A stretch of 9,371 bases of DNA from positions 1 through 9,371 of the forward strand of contig DAOUWE010000014.1 in NCBI GenBank assembly GCA_030667285.1, in the 5' to 3' direction. This DNA comes from Candidatus Shapirobacteria bacterium. Lineage in GTDB: Bacteria > Patescibacteriota > Microgenomatia > UBA12405 > JAUWLS01. The translations under genes were made by a program, and so were the position numbers. Positions 1 to 5,687 of this stretch are shown piece after piece (position 1 is the first letter of the stretch; each line of letters starts with the position of its first letter). Under the pieces are notes generated by a model that worked only from the letters and a program-made list of their open reading frames with translations, was not told the origin of the DNA and did no database searches.

Positions 1-2
1 AA

Positions 3-716
3 AAGAAATCCGGTCGTGATAACAAGGGTCAAATTTCTGTCCGTCATCGAGGCGGTGAGCAGAAACGATTCCTTCGTCTTATAGACTGGAAAAGAAACAA
101 GTTCGACATCGAAGCCAAAGTCAAAACAATTGAATACGATCCAAACCGAACCGCAGCCATTGCTCTTCTGGTTTACAAAGACGGAGAAAAAAGGTATATT
201 CTTTCACCCGAAGGCCTAAAGATAGGGGATACCGTCATCAGTTCAGACAGCGCTCCTGTTAATCCCGGGAACTGTTTAAAACTAAAAGATATTCCTACCG
301 GGATACCCATTCACAATCTAGAGTACGTTCCCGGAAAGGGAGGCCAACTCATCAGAGGAGCAGGAACATCCGCTCTTGTCCAGAGTGTTGAAGGAGATAA
401 AACCATCATTAAGCTTCCTTCCGGAGAAATAAGAATTTTCAACTCTAACTGTCGGGCCACTATCGGCACTGTCGGTAATGCTCAGCACTTCAACGAAAAA
501 CTAACTAAGGCCGGACAGAAAAGACTACGAGGCATTAGACCTACCGTTCGAGGCGTAGCTCAACATCCCTACTCCCACCCTCACGGAGGAGGAGAAGGAA
601 AAAGTGGTATCGGCATGAAGTATCCTAAAACTCCATGGGGCAAGCACGCTCTTGGTAAGAAAACAAGAAAAAAGAAAAAACGATCAAACAAATATATTAT
701 AAAAAGAATAAACTAA
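3..716 (+). CDS. rplB: 50S ribosomal protein L2, 5'-truncated by the window edge
   Basis: L2 is a primary 23S rRNA binder of the large subunit, needed for subunit joining and lying close to the peptidyl transferase centre. The reading frame enters at base 3 and gives 237 visible residues to a TAA stop. By recall of E. coli L2, about 37 N-terminal residues lie outside the window. Visible family motifs include the segment beginning SGRDNKGQISVRHRGG, EYDPNR, YKDGEKRYIL, VPGKGGQLIRGAGT, CRATIGTVGNAQH, RPTVRG and the signature HPHGGGEG at 576-599, which contains the functionally important histidine (His229 in E. coli numbering). The tail is very basic, as usual. The residues before HPHGGGEG read HPYS instead of the common NPVD. 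It is followed 3 bases later by rpsS, the normal order of the S10 cluster. Identification is secure; only the start is missing. Confidence 0.98.
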   Translation, partial: KKSGRDNKGQISVRHRGGEQKRFLRLIDWKRNKFDIEAKVKTIEYDPNRTAAIALLVYKDGEKRYILSPEGLKIGDTVISSDSAPVNPGNCLKLKDIPTGIPIHNLEYVPGKGGQLIRGAGTSALVQSVEGDKTIIKLPSGEIRIFNSNCRATIGTVGNAQHFNEKLTKAGQKRLRGIRPTVRGVAQHPYSHPHGGGEGKSGIGMKYPKTPWGKHALGKKTRKKKKRSNKYIIKRIN

Positions 717-719
717 AAA

Positions 720-995
720 ATGTCTAGAAGTTCAAAAAAAGGACCCTATATCGATCCCAAACTTTTAAAAAAGGTCGAAAACAATAAATCCAAAAAACCA
801 ATTAAAACTTGGTCTCGGGCTTGTAAAATTCCGCCCCAATTCTTGGGTCACACATTCGAGGTTCACAATGGACGCGACTTTATAAAAGTCTTCGTCAACG
901 AAGAAATGATCGGTCATCGTCTCGGAGAATTTGCTTCCACCCGAACCTTCAGAGGCCACGGACGAGTCGTTAAACGTGTTATCGAAAAAACCTAA
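720..995 (+). CDS. rpsS: 30S ribosomal protein S19
   Basis: S19 sits in the head of the small subunit, forms a complex with S13 and contacts the A-site region. The 91-residue product matches the usual length of about 92. Family motifs are KKGPY (residues 6-10), KTWSR (29-33), VHNG (48-51), GHRLGEF (65-71) and TRTFRGH (74-80). After KTWSR this protein has ACKI where most bacteria have RSTI, a mild divergence. The ATG lies 3 bases after the rplB stop, within a run of A residues and with no recognisable Shine-Dalgarno sequence, so translation is probably coupled to rplB. The position between rplB and rplV is the standard one. An open frame on the opposite strand here is only a shadow of this gene. 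Confidence 0.98.
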   Translation: MSRSSKKGPYIDPKLLKKVENNKSKKPIKTWSRACKIPPQFLGHTFEVHNGRDFIKVFVNEEMIGHRLGEFASTRTFRGHGRVVKRVIEKT

Positions 996-996
996 A

Positions 997-1410
997 ATGG
1001 ACAAAAAACCTAAAAAAACACCGGTTCCAGCTCCTAAAACCACACCTCAAAAGGTGACCTTTTCAGTTTCTCAAAAAATGGTTCATATGTCTCCCCGCAA
1101 ATTAAGACTGGTAGCTAAAGAAATTAAAAAACTAAGCCTGTCTGAAGCTCTTGTTAAACTTAAACTAACTAACACTAAAAGAACCAGGATCTTTGTTGAC
1201 CTTCTAAAACAAATTATTTCCGATGCTGAAAATAACTTCAAACTGGATCCAGCCTCCTTGTCCATCAAAGAAATCCTAGTCAACGATGGCCAGAAACTTA
1301 AAAGAATGGATAAATCTCATTCTGCACGTTTTCAGTCTGGTTTGAGAATCACTCGAAAAAGTAAAATTAAAATTACTGCCGAAGGCAAACAACATGGGAC
1401 AAAAAGTTAA
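997..1410 (+). CDS. rplV: 50S ribosomal protein L22
   Basis: L22 binds 23S rRNA and sends a long beta-hairpin along the polypeptide exit tunnel. I chose ATG 997, one base after the rpsS stop, giving 137 residues; the frame is open further upstream, but that would run deep into rpsS. Residues 1-19 are a Lys/Pro/Thr-rich extension ahead of the conserved fold, which starts near the MSPRKLRLVAKEI motif (31-43). The C-terminal hairpin region contains NDGQKLKRMDKSHSARFQSG, where most bacteria have an arginine-rich GPxLKRxRPRARGRA type of sequence, so the tunnel loop is unusual. The last 17 bases overlap the start of rpsC. Identity is secure from position, length and the SPRKxRLV motif; the C-terminal half alone would be hard to recognise. 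Confidence 0.95.
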   Translation: MDKKPKKTPVPAPKTTPQKVTFSVSQKMVHMSPRKLRLVAKEIKKLSLSEALVKLKLTNTKRTRIFVDLLKQIISDAENNFKLDPASLSIKEILVNDGQKLKRMDKSHSARFQSGLRITRKSKIKITAEGKQHGTKS

Positions 1411-2044
1411 CCCCCTTAGCTTTAGGCTAGAAATCAAAAACAGTCATCACAAGTGGTTGTCTCGTTGGTATGCCCCCAAAGGAAAATATCGCCACTTATT
1501 GCTCGAAGATCTGAAGATAAGAGAGTTTTTGGACAAAAGACTGGCTACAGCCGGCCTGGCTCAAGTTGGGATTCAAAGATTAAACAAAAAACTAAAAATC
1601 ATTCTGACCACTACTCGCCCCGGACTAATTATTGGTCGTGGGGGAAAGGGCCTGGAAGAACTCAAAAAAGATCTCGTCAAGACGGTCTCCTTGAAAGACT
1701 CCGGCAAAAATTTCGAAATTCAAGTTGAAGAACTGAAAAATCCCGATTCTTCGGCTAAACTAATTGCTGAAAAAATCGCTTACCAGCTTAATCGGCGTTT
1801 TCCTTATCGACGTGTCGTCAACAATGCTATGGAAAAAGCCATCAGCAGTGGCGCCTTGGGTATCAAAATAATTTTAGCCGGCCGAATTAACGGAGCCGAA
1901 ATCAGTCGTACTGAAAAATTTTCCACTGGCCCCATCCCTCTTTCTACTCTAAGAGCTCACATTGATTATTACGAAAAACCGGCCCTAACCAGGTCCGGCT
2001 ATATCGGAATCAAAGTCTTTTTAAATAAAGGAGAAACCATCTAA
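1394..2044 (+). CDS. rpsC: 30S ribosomal protein S3
   Basis: S3 belongs to the small-subunit head and helps form the mRNA entry channel. The 216-residue product has the usual length and begins with the invariant MGQKVNP. The N-terminal type-II KH domain carries RPGLIIGRGG (75-84), whose GRGG (81-84) is the RNA-binding GxxG loop. The C-terminal S3 domain is clear in RRFPYRRVVNNAMEKA, AGRINGAEISRTE and STLRAHIDY. The start lies inside rplV, a 17-base overlap; a weak GAAGG lies about nine bases upstream of the ATG. Such overlap implies coupled translation with rplV. The other open frame within this gene (about 1453-1728) has no family features and is a shadow. Nothing essential appears to be missing. 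Confidence 0.98.
   Translation: MGQKVNPLSFRLEIKNSHHKWLSRWYAPKGKYRHLLLEDLKIREFLDKRLATAGLAQVGIQRLNKKLKIILTTTRPGLIIGRGGKGLEELKKDLVKTVSLKDSGKNFEIQVEELKNPDSSAKLIAEKIAYQLNRRFPYRRVVNNAMEKAISSGALGIKIILAGRINGAEISRTEKFSTGPIPLSTLRAHIDYYEKPALTRSGYIGIKVFLNKGETI
2027..2033 (+). promoter_or_regulatory. Possible Shine-Dalgarno site for rplP
   Basis: AAAGGAG lies inside the end of rpsC, 12 bases before the rplP ATG. It is one of only two good anti-16S matches in front of a gene here, although the spacing is longer than the usual 5-9 bases. It also encodes part of the S3 C-terminus (KGE), so chance is possible. Confidence 0.4.
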
Positions 2045-2045
2045 C

Positions 2046-2453
2046 ATGTTGCAACCTAAAAAAACTAAATATCGAAAACAGTTTCGAGGAAAAATGAGGG
2101 GCATGTCCAAGGGTCATCGTTTAAACTTTGGAGATTATGGACTCAAGGCCTTAACCTGTGGCTGGGTCAGCTCTGCTCAAATAGAAGCCGCTCGTCGTGC
2201 CGTCACCGGTTACACCAAGCGTGCCGCTCGTGTTTGGATTCGTCTTTTTCCCGATAAACCGATTACTAAAAAAGGAGCAGGTGCCCCCCTGGGTGCCGGT
2301 AAAGGAGACGTTGAAGGCTATGTTGCCGTCGTTAGGCCCGGAAAAGTATTATTTGAAGTTTCCGGCGTAGAAGAATCCATTGCCAAAGAGGCCCTAAGAA
2401 GAGCTGGTTCTAAAATATCCGTTCGAACAAAAATCGTTAGCAAAAGTTACTAA
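2046..2453 (+). CDS. rplP: 50S ribosomal protein L16
   Basis: L16 organises the A-site side of the peptidyl transferase region and is required late in large-subunit assembly. The 135-residue product aligns without gaps, by recall, to E. coli L16 over its first 87 residues: MLQPKKTKYRKQFRG, then FGxxGLKA (28-35), QIEAARRA (45-52), WIRLFPDKPIT (64-74), GKG (85-87) and PGKVLFEV. The oddity is residue 81: E. coli has Arg81, the residue hydroxylated by YcfD/RoxA, in a VRMGKGKG context, whereas this protein has APLGAGKG with Pro at position 81. The start is one base after the rpsC stop, with AAAGGAG upstream. The next gene is rpmC, as in other bacteria. Identification is certain; the consequence of the substitution is not known. 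Confidence 0.98.
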   Translation: MLQPKKTKYRKQFRGKMRGMSKGHRLNFGDYGLKALTCGWVSSAQIEAARRAVTGYTKRAARVWIRLFPDKPITKKGAGAPLGAGKGDVEGYVAVVRPGKVLFEVSGVEESIAKEALRRAGSKISVRTKIVSKSY

Positions 2454-2458
2454 AAAAA

Positions 2459-2680
2459 ATGATAAAAAAAGCTGATAAAATCGCCTACCGACAAAAAAAC
2501 AAAAAGGACTTACTCTCCCGACTTTTGGAAATCCAAAAAGAACTGGTTGAAGTCAAGATTAAAGTGACTCTTGGTCAAGAAAAAAAACACACTCAAATTA
2601 AAAAATTAAAACACGAAATCTCTTTTATAAAAACTGTCTTAAAAGAAAAATCAAATGAAACCGATGAACAAAAAAACTAA
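2459..2680 (+). CDS. rpmC: 50S ribosomal protein L29
   Basis: L29 is a small two-helix protein beside the polypeptide exit, near L23, where nascent-chain factors dock. The 73-residue product is slightly longer than the usual 63-70. It has the expected antiparallel helical character: a KKDLLSRLLEIQKELVEVK helix, a turn around TLGQEKKHTQ and a second helix KKLKHEISFIKTVLKEK. The family GQ..n...i...R.IARi pattern is only partly kept, so the sequence is weak by itself, but length, charge and position between rplP and rpsQ make the call firm. The ATG follows the rplP stop by five A residues, with no Shine-Dalgarno sequence. The last 26 bases overlap the chosen start of rpsQ (17 if the second ATG is used). 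Confidence 0.9.
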   Translation: MIKKADKIAYRQKNKKDLLSRLLEIQKELVEVKIKVTLGQEKKHTQIKKLKHEISFIKTVLKEKSNETDEQKN

Positions 2681-2939
2681 AACCAAAAAACTAACCCCCA
2701 AAGAAATTTCGGGGAAAACCTTTCAGGGAGTTGTTGTGTCCAATAAAATGGACAAAACTTTAGTTATCGCCATGGACATGAAAAGACCTCATCCTAAATA
2801 CAAAAAAATAATGAAAAAAACCAAAAAGCTTTATGTAGACGATAATTTAAAAGCCAATCTGGGAGACAAAGTCTTAGTCAAAGAAACCAGGCCGATTTCT
2901 AAATTAAAAAGATTTACCACTCTAAAAATCCTAACATGA
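2655..2939 (+). CDS. rpsQ: 30S ribosomal protein S17
   Basis: S17 is an OB-fold primary binder of 16S rRNA in the lower body of the small subunit. The product is 94 residues from ATG 2655; a second in-frame ATG at 2664 would give 91 and I cannot decide between them. The core matches the family: GVVVSNKMDKT (25-35), HPKYKK (46-51), GDKV (70-73) and ETRPISKLKRF (77-87). Residues 1-20 are a Lys/Thr-rich tail ahead of the fold, somewhat longer than usual. The start lies inside rpmC. The TGA stop overlaps the ATG of rplN in an ATGA tetranucleotide. In E. coli this is the point where the S10 operon ends and spc begins; here the two are physically fused. Confidence 0.96.
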   Translation: MKPMNKKTKTKKLTPKEISGKTFQGVVVSNKMDKTLVIAMDMKRPHPKYKKIMKKTKKLYVDDNLKANLGDKVLVKETRPISKLKRFTTLKILT

Positions 2940-3304
2940 TAGCTCTAAGATCTATTCTTAAGCCGGCCGATAACACCGGAGCCAAGAAGCTTCGAGTTAT
3001 CCATGTCTATGTTGGATCTCACCGTCGCTATGGGGGATTAGCAGACACCGTTCTTGCTTCTGTAATCGAAGCCTCGCCCGGCGGAACAATTAAAAAGAAA
3101 GAGAAAATCAAAGCAGTCATGATTCGTATCAAAAAAGAAACACGCCGATCTGATGGTTCTTACATTCGCTTCAGTGACAATGCCGCCGTTATTGTTGACA
3201 ACAACGGCAACCCGCGAGGGACCAGAATTTTTGGTCCCGTCGCTAGAGAAGTCAAGGCCAAAGGTTTTACTAAAATTGCCTCTATGGCCAAGGAAGTAAT
3301 CTAA
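2936..3304 (+). CDS. rplN: 50S ribosomal protein L14
   Basis: L14 lies at the subunit interface, contributes to intersubunit bridges and is the docking site of the silencing factor RsfS in many bacteria. At 122 residues it has exactly the family length. Motifs are ADNTGAK (11-17), an RRSDGSYIRFSDNAAV stretch (70-85) and the highly conserved PRGTRIFGPVARE (93-105). The start shares ATGA with the rpsQ stop, indicating coupled translation. Codon choice in the PRGTRIFGPVAR segment creates a strong RNA hairpin (3214-3243), with a second weaker one just before it (3185-3208). It is followed after one base by rplX. Identification is certain. Confidence 0.98.
   Translation: MIALRSILKPADNTGAKKLRVIHVYVGSHRRYGGLADTVLASVIEASPGGTIKKKEKIKAVMIRIKKETRRSDGSYIRFSDNAAVIVDNNGNPRGTRIFGPVAREVKAKGFTKIASMAKEVI
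3214..3243 (+). other. Strong inverted repeat (RNA hairpin) inside rplN
   Basis: GGGACCA (3218-3224) and TGGTCCC (3232-3238) are perfect complements around a 7-base loop. The stem continues outward as GCGA (3214-3217) with TCGC (3240-3243), leaving one bulged G at 3239. It codes for the conserved GTRIFGPVA segment of L14, so the amino acids constrain part of it. No T-run follows, so it is not an intrinsic terminator. A regulatory role is conjecture. Confidence 0.45.
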
Positions 3305-3305
3305 A

Positions 3306-3632
3306 ATGAAAATAAAAATCGACGACAAAGTTAAAATAAGAGCAGGAAAAGACAAGGGCCGAACCGGCACTGTTTTGAAAATTTATCCTAAAAAATCCAC
3401 CGTCTTGGTAGAAGGTGTAAATCTTTACAAGAAACACATTAAGCGCCAAAAAGACCAAGCTGGAACAATAATTGAAAAATCAAGACCGATTGCTGTTTCC
3501 AAACTTAGCTTGGTTTGTCCATCATGTCAGGAAATTACCAGAGTAGGTTATAAAATAGATAAAAATAAAGAAAAATATCGAATCTGTAAAAAATGCCAAT
3601 CCATTATTAAAAATAAGGAGAAAAAGAAATAA
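3306..3632 (+). CDS. rplX: 50S ribosomal protein L24, zinc-ribbon (C+) form
   Basis: L24 is an assembly-initiating protein that binds the 5' region of 23S rRNA near the tunnel exit. The 108-residue product shows the KOW motif: the segment KVKIRAGKDKGRTGTVLKI (8-26), then EGVNLYKKH (36-44). The C-terminal part carries CPSC (71-74) and CKKC (94-97), joined by TRVGYKI, a CxxC...CxxC layout that should bind zinc; many bacteria, including E. coli, lack these cysteines. The start is one base after the rplN stop, with a partial AAGGA about 11 bases upstream. Its stop TAA shares its last A with the ATG of rplE. Identification is firm; metal binding is inferred from cysteine spacing only. Confidence 0.96.
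   Translation: MKIKIDDKVKIRAGKDKGRTGTVLKIYPKKSTVLVEGVNLYKKHIKRQKDQAGTIIEKSRPIAVSKLSLVCPSCQEITRVGYKIDKNKEKYRICKKCQSIIKNKEKKK
3615..3620 (+). promoter_or_regulatory. Possible Shine-Dalgarno site for rplE
   Basis: AAGGAG stands 11 bases before the rplE ATG, inside the lysine-rich end of rplX. It is the other good ribosome-binding match in the window. rplE also starts on the last base of the rplX stop, so initiation here may use both coupling and this site. Confidence 0.45.
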
Positions 3633-4168
3633 TGCTTTATAAAGATTTCCAAGAAAAAATTTCTGCCAAACTTCAAAAAGATCTCGGTCTTAAAAACCGG
3701 CTGGCTGTTCCTCGTCTTCTCAAGGTAGTTATAAACCAGAGGATTCCTGAAGCTAGAGAAAGCAAAGAATTTCTCAATGAGGCTGTTGTTGAATTAGCCT
3801 CCATTACCGGACAAAGACCGGTAATTTGTTTTGCCAAAAAATCCGAAGCCGGTTTCAAAATCAGAAAAGGCGATCCCTTGGCTTTAAAAACAACTCTTCG
3901 ACGTCAAAAAATGTACGATTTTGTTGAAAAACTCTTTACTCTCGTTCTTCCCACTCTCAGGGACTTTAAAGGATTACCCCTCGGCTCCTTTGATTCCGAT
4001 GCCAATTATAACTTTACCCTTGAAGAACAAACCGTTTTTTCCGAAATTGATCTTGATAAGGTAAAAAAAGTCAGAAGTCTTCAGATTACACTTGTCACTT
4101 CTACTTCTGTAAAAAAAGAGGCAAAAATGTTACTATCTGCCCTGGGTTTGCCTTTTTCTAAAGCATAA
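3632..4168 (+). CDS. rplE: 50S ribosomal protein L5
   Basis: L5 binds 5S rRNA in the central protuberance and contacts P-site tRNA. The 178-residue product matches the usual 178-180. Motifs visible: SITGQRPV (57-64), AKKS (68-71), KMYDF (93-97), PTLRDFKG (107-114), a degenerate NYNFTLEEQTVFSEID (125-140) and LGLPF near the end. Several usually glycine-rich spots have changed: NQRIPEAR replaces the common NMGVGEA, and DPLALKTTLR replaces the PIGxKVTLR type. These suggest a fast-evolving but intact protein. The start overlaps the rplX stop by one base (TAATG). A perfect 8-bp inverted repeat lies within the ITGQRPVI codons. The 22 bases after its stop are the largest gap in the window. Confidence 0.97.
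   Translation: MLYKDFQEKISAKLQKDLGLKNRLAVPRLLKVVINQRIPEARESKEFLNEAVVELASITGQRPVICFAKKSEAGFKIRKGDPLALKTTLRRQKMYDFVEKLFTLVLPTLRDFKGLPLGSFDSDANYNFTLEEQTVFSEIDLDKVKKVRSLQITLVTSTSVKKEAKMLLSALGLPFSKA
3803..3825 (+). other. Perfect 8-bp inverted repeat inside rplE
   Basis: ATTACCGG (3803-3810) and CCGGTAAT (3818-3825) are separated by 7 bases and followed by TTGTTTT. The shape resembles a short terminator-like hairpin, but it lies within the codons for the conserved ITGQRPVI segment of L5 and the T-run is imperfect. A chance product of codon choice cannot be excluded. Confidence 0.4.
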
Positions 4169-4190
4169 TATCTCAAAAATCTAAATAAAA

Positions 4191-4376
4191 ATGGCTAATA
4201 TTGCAAAAATCGTTAGAGAAAAAAAGAAACTAAGGTTCAAAACGCGTTATCGCAATCGCTGTCAACTTTGCGGTCGCCCGAACGGATACATGCGTGTTTT
4301 TGGCCTTTGTCGACTTTGTTTTCGACGCCATGCCTCCGCCGGCCTTATTCCTGGAGTTAAAAAATCTAGTTGGTAA
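4191..4376 (+). CDS. rpsN: 30S ribosomal protein S14, short zinc-binding type
   Basis: S14 is a head protein of the small subunit. At 61 residues this is the short, type-Z form, with four cysteines in a C24-x2-C27 ... C40-x2-C43 arrangement expected to hold zinc; the long zinc-free form is about 100 residues. Other family features are RYRNRCQLCGRPNGY (19-33), FGLCRLCFRR (37-46) and GLIPGVKKSSW at the C-terminus. It is preceded by a 22-base, A+T-rich gap with no clear Shine-Dalgarno sequence or promoter-like pair of boxes, and followed after four A residues by rpsH. An S14 between rplE and rpsH is normal for spc operons. Identification is certain. Confidence 0.98.
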   Translation: MANIAKIVREKKKLRFKTRYRNRCQLCGRPNGYMRVFGLCRLCFRRHASAGLIPGVKKSSW

Positions 4377-4380
4377 AAAA

Positions 4381-4770
4381 ATGGATTCTGTAGCTGATTT
4401 ATTAATAAGAATTAAAAATGCCTACTTGGCCAAACGCCAAACTTTGTCGGTGCCTCATTCCAAATTAAAAGAGGCCGTCACCAAGCTAATGGTTTCTCAC
4501 CGTTTTATAAAAAAATTCACCGTTAAAAACCTCAAAACCATCGAAAAAAGTATCGAAATTGAACTACTCTATAAAGACAAGGCCCCCGCCCTTGAAAATC
4601 TAAAAAGAATTTCTAAATCCGGAGGTCGCATCTATACCACTGTCGACGCTCTTCCTTGGGGCAAAACCAAAAACACTCTCTTTATTATTTCCACCTCTCA
4701 GGGCCTGATGTCTCAAAGACAGGCCAAAACCAAAGGTTTAGGTGGTGAGCTTATGGCTGAAATCTGGTAA
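4381..4770 (+). CDS. rpsH: 30S ribosomal protein S8
   Basis: S8 is a primary binder of the central domain of 16S rRNA and, in E. coli, represses the spc operon. I chose ATG 4381, four bases after the rpsN stop, giving 129 residues; the frame is open upstream but would extend back through rpsN. The protein opens MDSVADLLIRIKNA, matching the family start, and ends with ISTSQGLMSQRQAKTKGLGG followed by ELMAEIW; STSxGxM (104-110) and GGE (121-123) are the RNA-binding signature. KTKNTL (95-100) replaces the usual glycine-rich GLGI-type turn just before the last strand. I did not find an obvious S8-target mimic near rplE, so autoregulation cannot be claimed here. Confidence 0.97.
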   Translation: MDSVADLLIRIKNAYLAKRQTLSVPHSKLKEAVTKLMVSHRFIKKFTVKNLKTIEKSIEIELLYKDKAPALENLKRISKSGGRIYTTVDALPWGKTKNTLFIISTSQGLMSQRQAKTKGLGGELMAEIW

Positions 4771-4772
4771 AA

Positions 4773-5318
4773 ATGTCAAAAATAGGAAAACTCCCCATCA
4801 CTATTCCCGACCAAGCAACGTTGAAAATCGACGGACAAGTCATTACCGTAACCGGGCCCAAGGGGGAACTTTCTCTTACCCTGCCTTCCAAAATTAAAGC
4901 TAGTTTAACCGACAAAAATCTCGTTCTGGAAAGATTGTCTGAAGATAAGCAGGCCAAGTCTAACCACGGAACTTTCCGTTCTCATTTACAAAACATGATT
5001 ACCGGTGTCACAGAAGGTTGGCAAAAAGAACTACAAGTCATAGGCACAGGATACAAGGCAACCGTCGAGGGTGATTTTCTTTCTCTAACTGTTGGTTTCA
5101 TAAACCCCGTTAAGTTACCCATTCTTGCCGGTTTAACAGTAACTGTCGATCAAGACAACAAAATTACTGTTCAGGGAATAGACAAAGTCTTGGTTGGTCA
5201 ATTTGCCAGCAATGTTAGAAAAACCAAAAAACCGGATGCCTACAAGGGCAAAGGAATTCGTTATTTCGGAGAACACATTAAATTAAAGCCTGGTAAGGCT
5301 GCTAAATCCGAAGATTAA
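4773..5318 (+). CDS. rplF: 50S ribosomal protein L6
   Basis: L6 lies at the base of the L7/L12 stalk near the sarcin-ricin loop, where translational GTPases act. The 181-residue product has the normal length and two-repeat layout. It starts MSKIGKLPITIP, then VTGPKGELS (26-34), HGTFRSHLQNMITGVTEGW (65-83), LQVIGTGYKA (87-96) and, in the second repeat, KKPDAYKGKGIRYFGEHIK (152-170) with the conserved YKGKGIRY. The last residues are a short Lys/Ala-rich tail. It starts two bases after the rpsH stop with no Shine-Dalgarno match and is followed by rplR after four bases. Nothing is missing and the identity is certain. Confidence 0.98.
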   Translation: MSKIGKLPITIPDQATLKIDGQVITVTGPKGELSLTLPSKIKASLTDKNLVLERLSEDKQAKSNHGTFRSHLQNMITGVTEGWQKELQVIGTGYKATVEGDFLSLTVGFINPVKLPILAGLTVTVDQDNKITVQGIDKVLVGQFASNVRKTKKPDAYKGKGIRYFGEHIKLKPGKAAKSED

Positions 5319-5322
5319 AACC

Positions 5323-5679
5323 ATGAAAATAGTAAAACTTTCAAAAGAGAGAAGAAAAATAAGAACCAGAAAAAAGCTCATGGACAACAAAGGTTTGCCC
5401 AGACTTTCAGTCCATCGCACCAATAAATATACCTGGGCGCAAATAATAAATGATAAAAGGGGACACACTCTTCTTTCTCTTTCCACTAAAAATCTACCTC
5501 AAAAAACCGATAAAAAACTAACCAAAACAGAACAAGCTTCTGCTCTGGGAACACTTATTGCCAAAAAAGCCTTAAAAGTAAAAATTATTCATGTTCGTTT
5601 CGACAAAGGAGCTCATTGCTACCATGGTCGCGTCAAAGCCTTGGCCGAATCTGCCAGAAAAGCTGGTTTAAAGTTTTAA
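5323..5679 (+). CDS. rplR: 50S ribosomal protein L18
   Basis: L18 binds 5S rRNA together with L5 in the central protuberance. The 118-residue product is typical. The basic N-terminus (SKERRKIRTRKK) precedes PRLSVHR (26-32), NKYTWAQII (34-42), the alanine-rich helix and the strongly conserved FDKGAHCYHGRVKALAESAR (93-112), ending AGLKF as in most bacteria. Small departures are VHRTNK for the common VFRSNK and FDKGAH for FDRGGY. It starts four bases after the rplF stop; its own stop is 8 bases before rpsE. The order rplF-rplR-rpsE is standard for spc operons. Confidence 0.98.
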   Translation: MKIVKLSKERRKIRTRKKLMDNKGLPRLSVHRTNKYTWAQIINDKRGHTLLSLSTKNLPQKTDKKLTKTEQASALGTLIAKKALKVKIIHVRFDKGAHCYHGRVKALAESARKAGLKF

Positions 5680-5687
5680 AAATAATT

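Noticed and set aside
931..996. Upstream extension of the L22 frame into rpsS
   Set aside because: It would overlap rpsS by 65 bases; the ATG at 997, one base after the rpsS stop, fits the packing of this operon. The same reasoning rejects the longer starts for rpsH (4294), rpsE (5616) and map (8474).
765..1043. Minus-strand open frame opposite rpsS/rplV (similar ones lie at 1083-1283, 3038-3370, 3673-3858, 4751-4957, 5283-5486, 5837-6127, 6154-6375 and 7253-7477)
   Set aside because: Each lies antisense to a certain ribosomal or secY gene, shows no family motif, and has composition expected from the complementary strand of lysine-rich genes.
1453..1728. Plus-strand open frame of 91 codons inside rpsC
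   Set aside because: It lies wholly within S3 in another frame and its product has no recognisable domain; S3 itself is intact and full length.
2600..2700. Frameshift or sequencing error around the poly-A runs at the rpmC/rpsQ overlap
   Set aside because: Both proteins read through with family motifs intact on each side, and overlaps are common in this operon, so no error needs to be assumed.
3600..3700. S8 autoregulatory target near the start of rplE, as in the E. coli spc operon
   Set aside because: I could not find a convincing mimic of the 16S helix 21 S8-binding site by eye; a covariance search would be needed before claiming it.
4169..4190. Possible promoter or regulatory site in the largest intergenic gap (rplE-rpsN)
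   Set aside because: Twenty-two A/T-rich bases with no -35/-10 pair, no repeat and no hairpin; too short for a convincing promoter.
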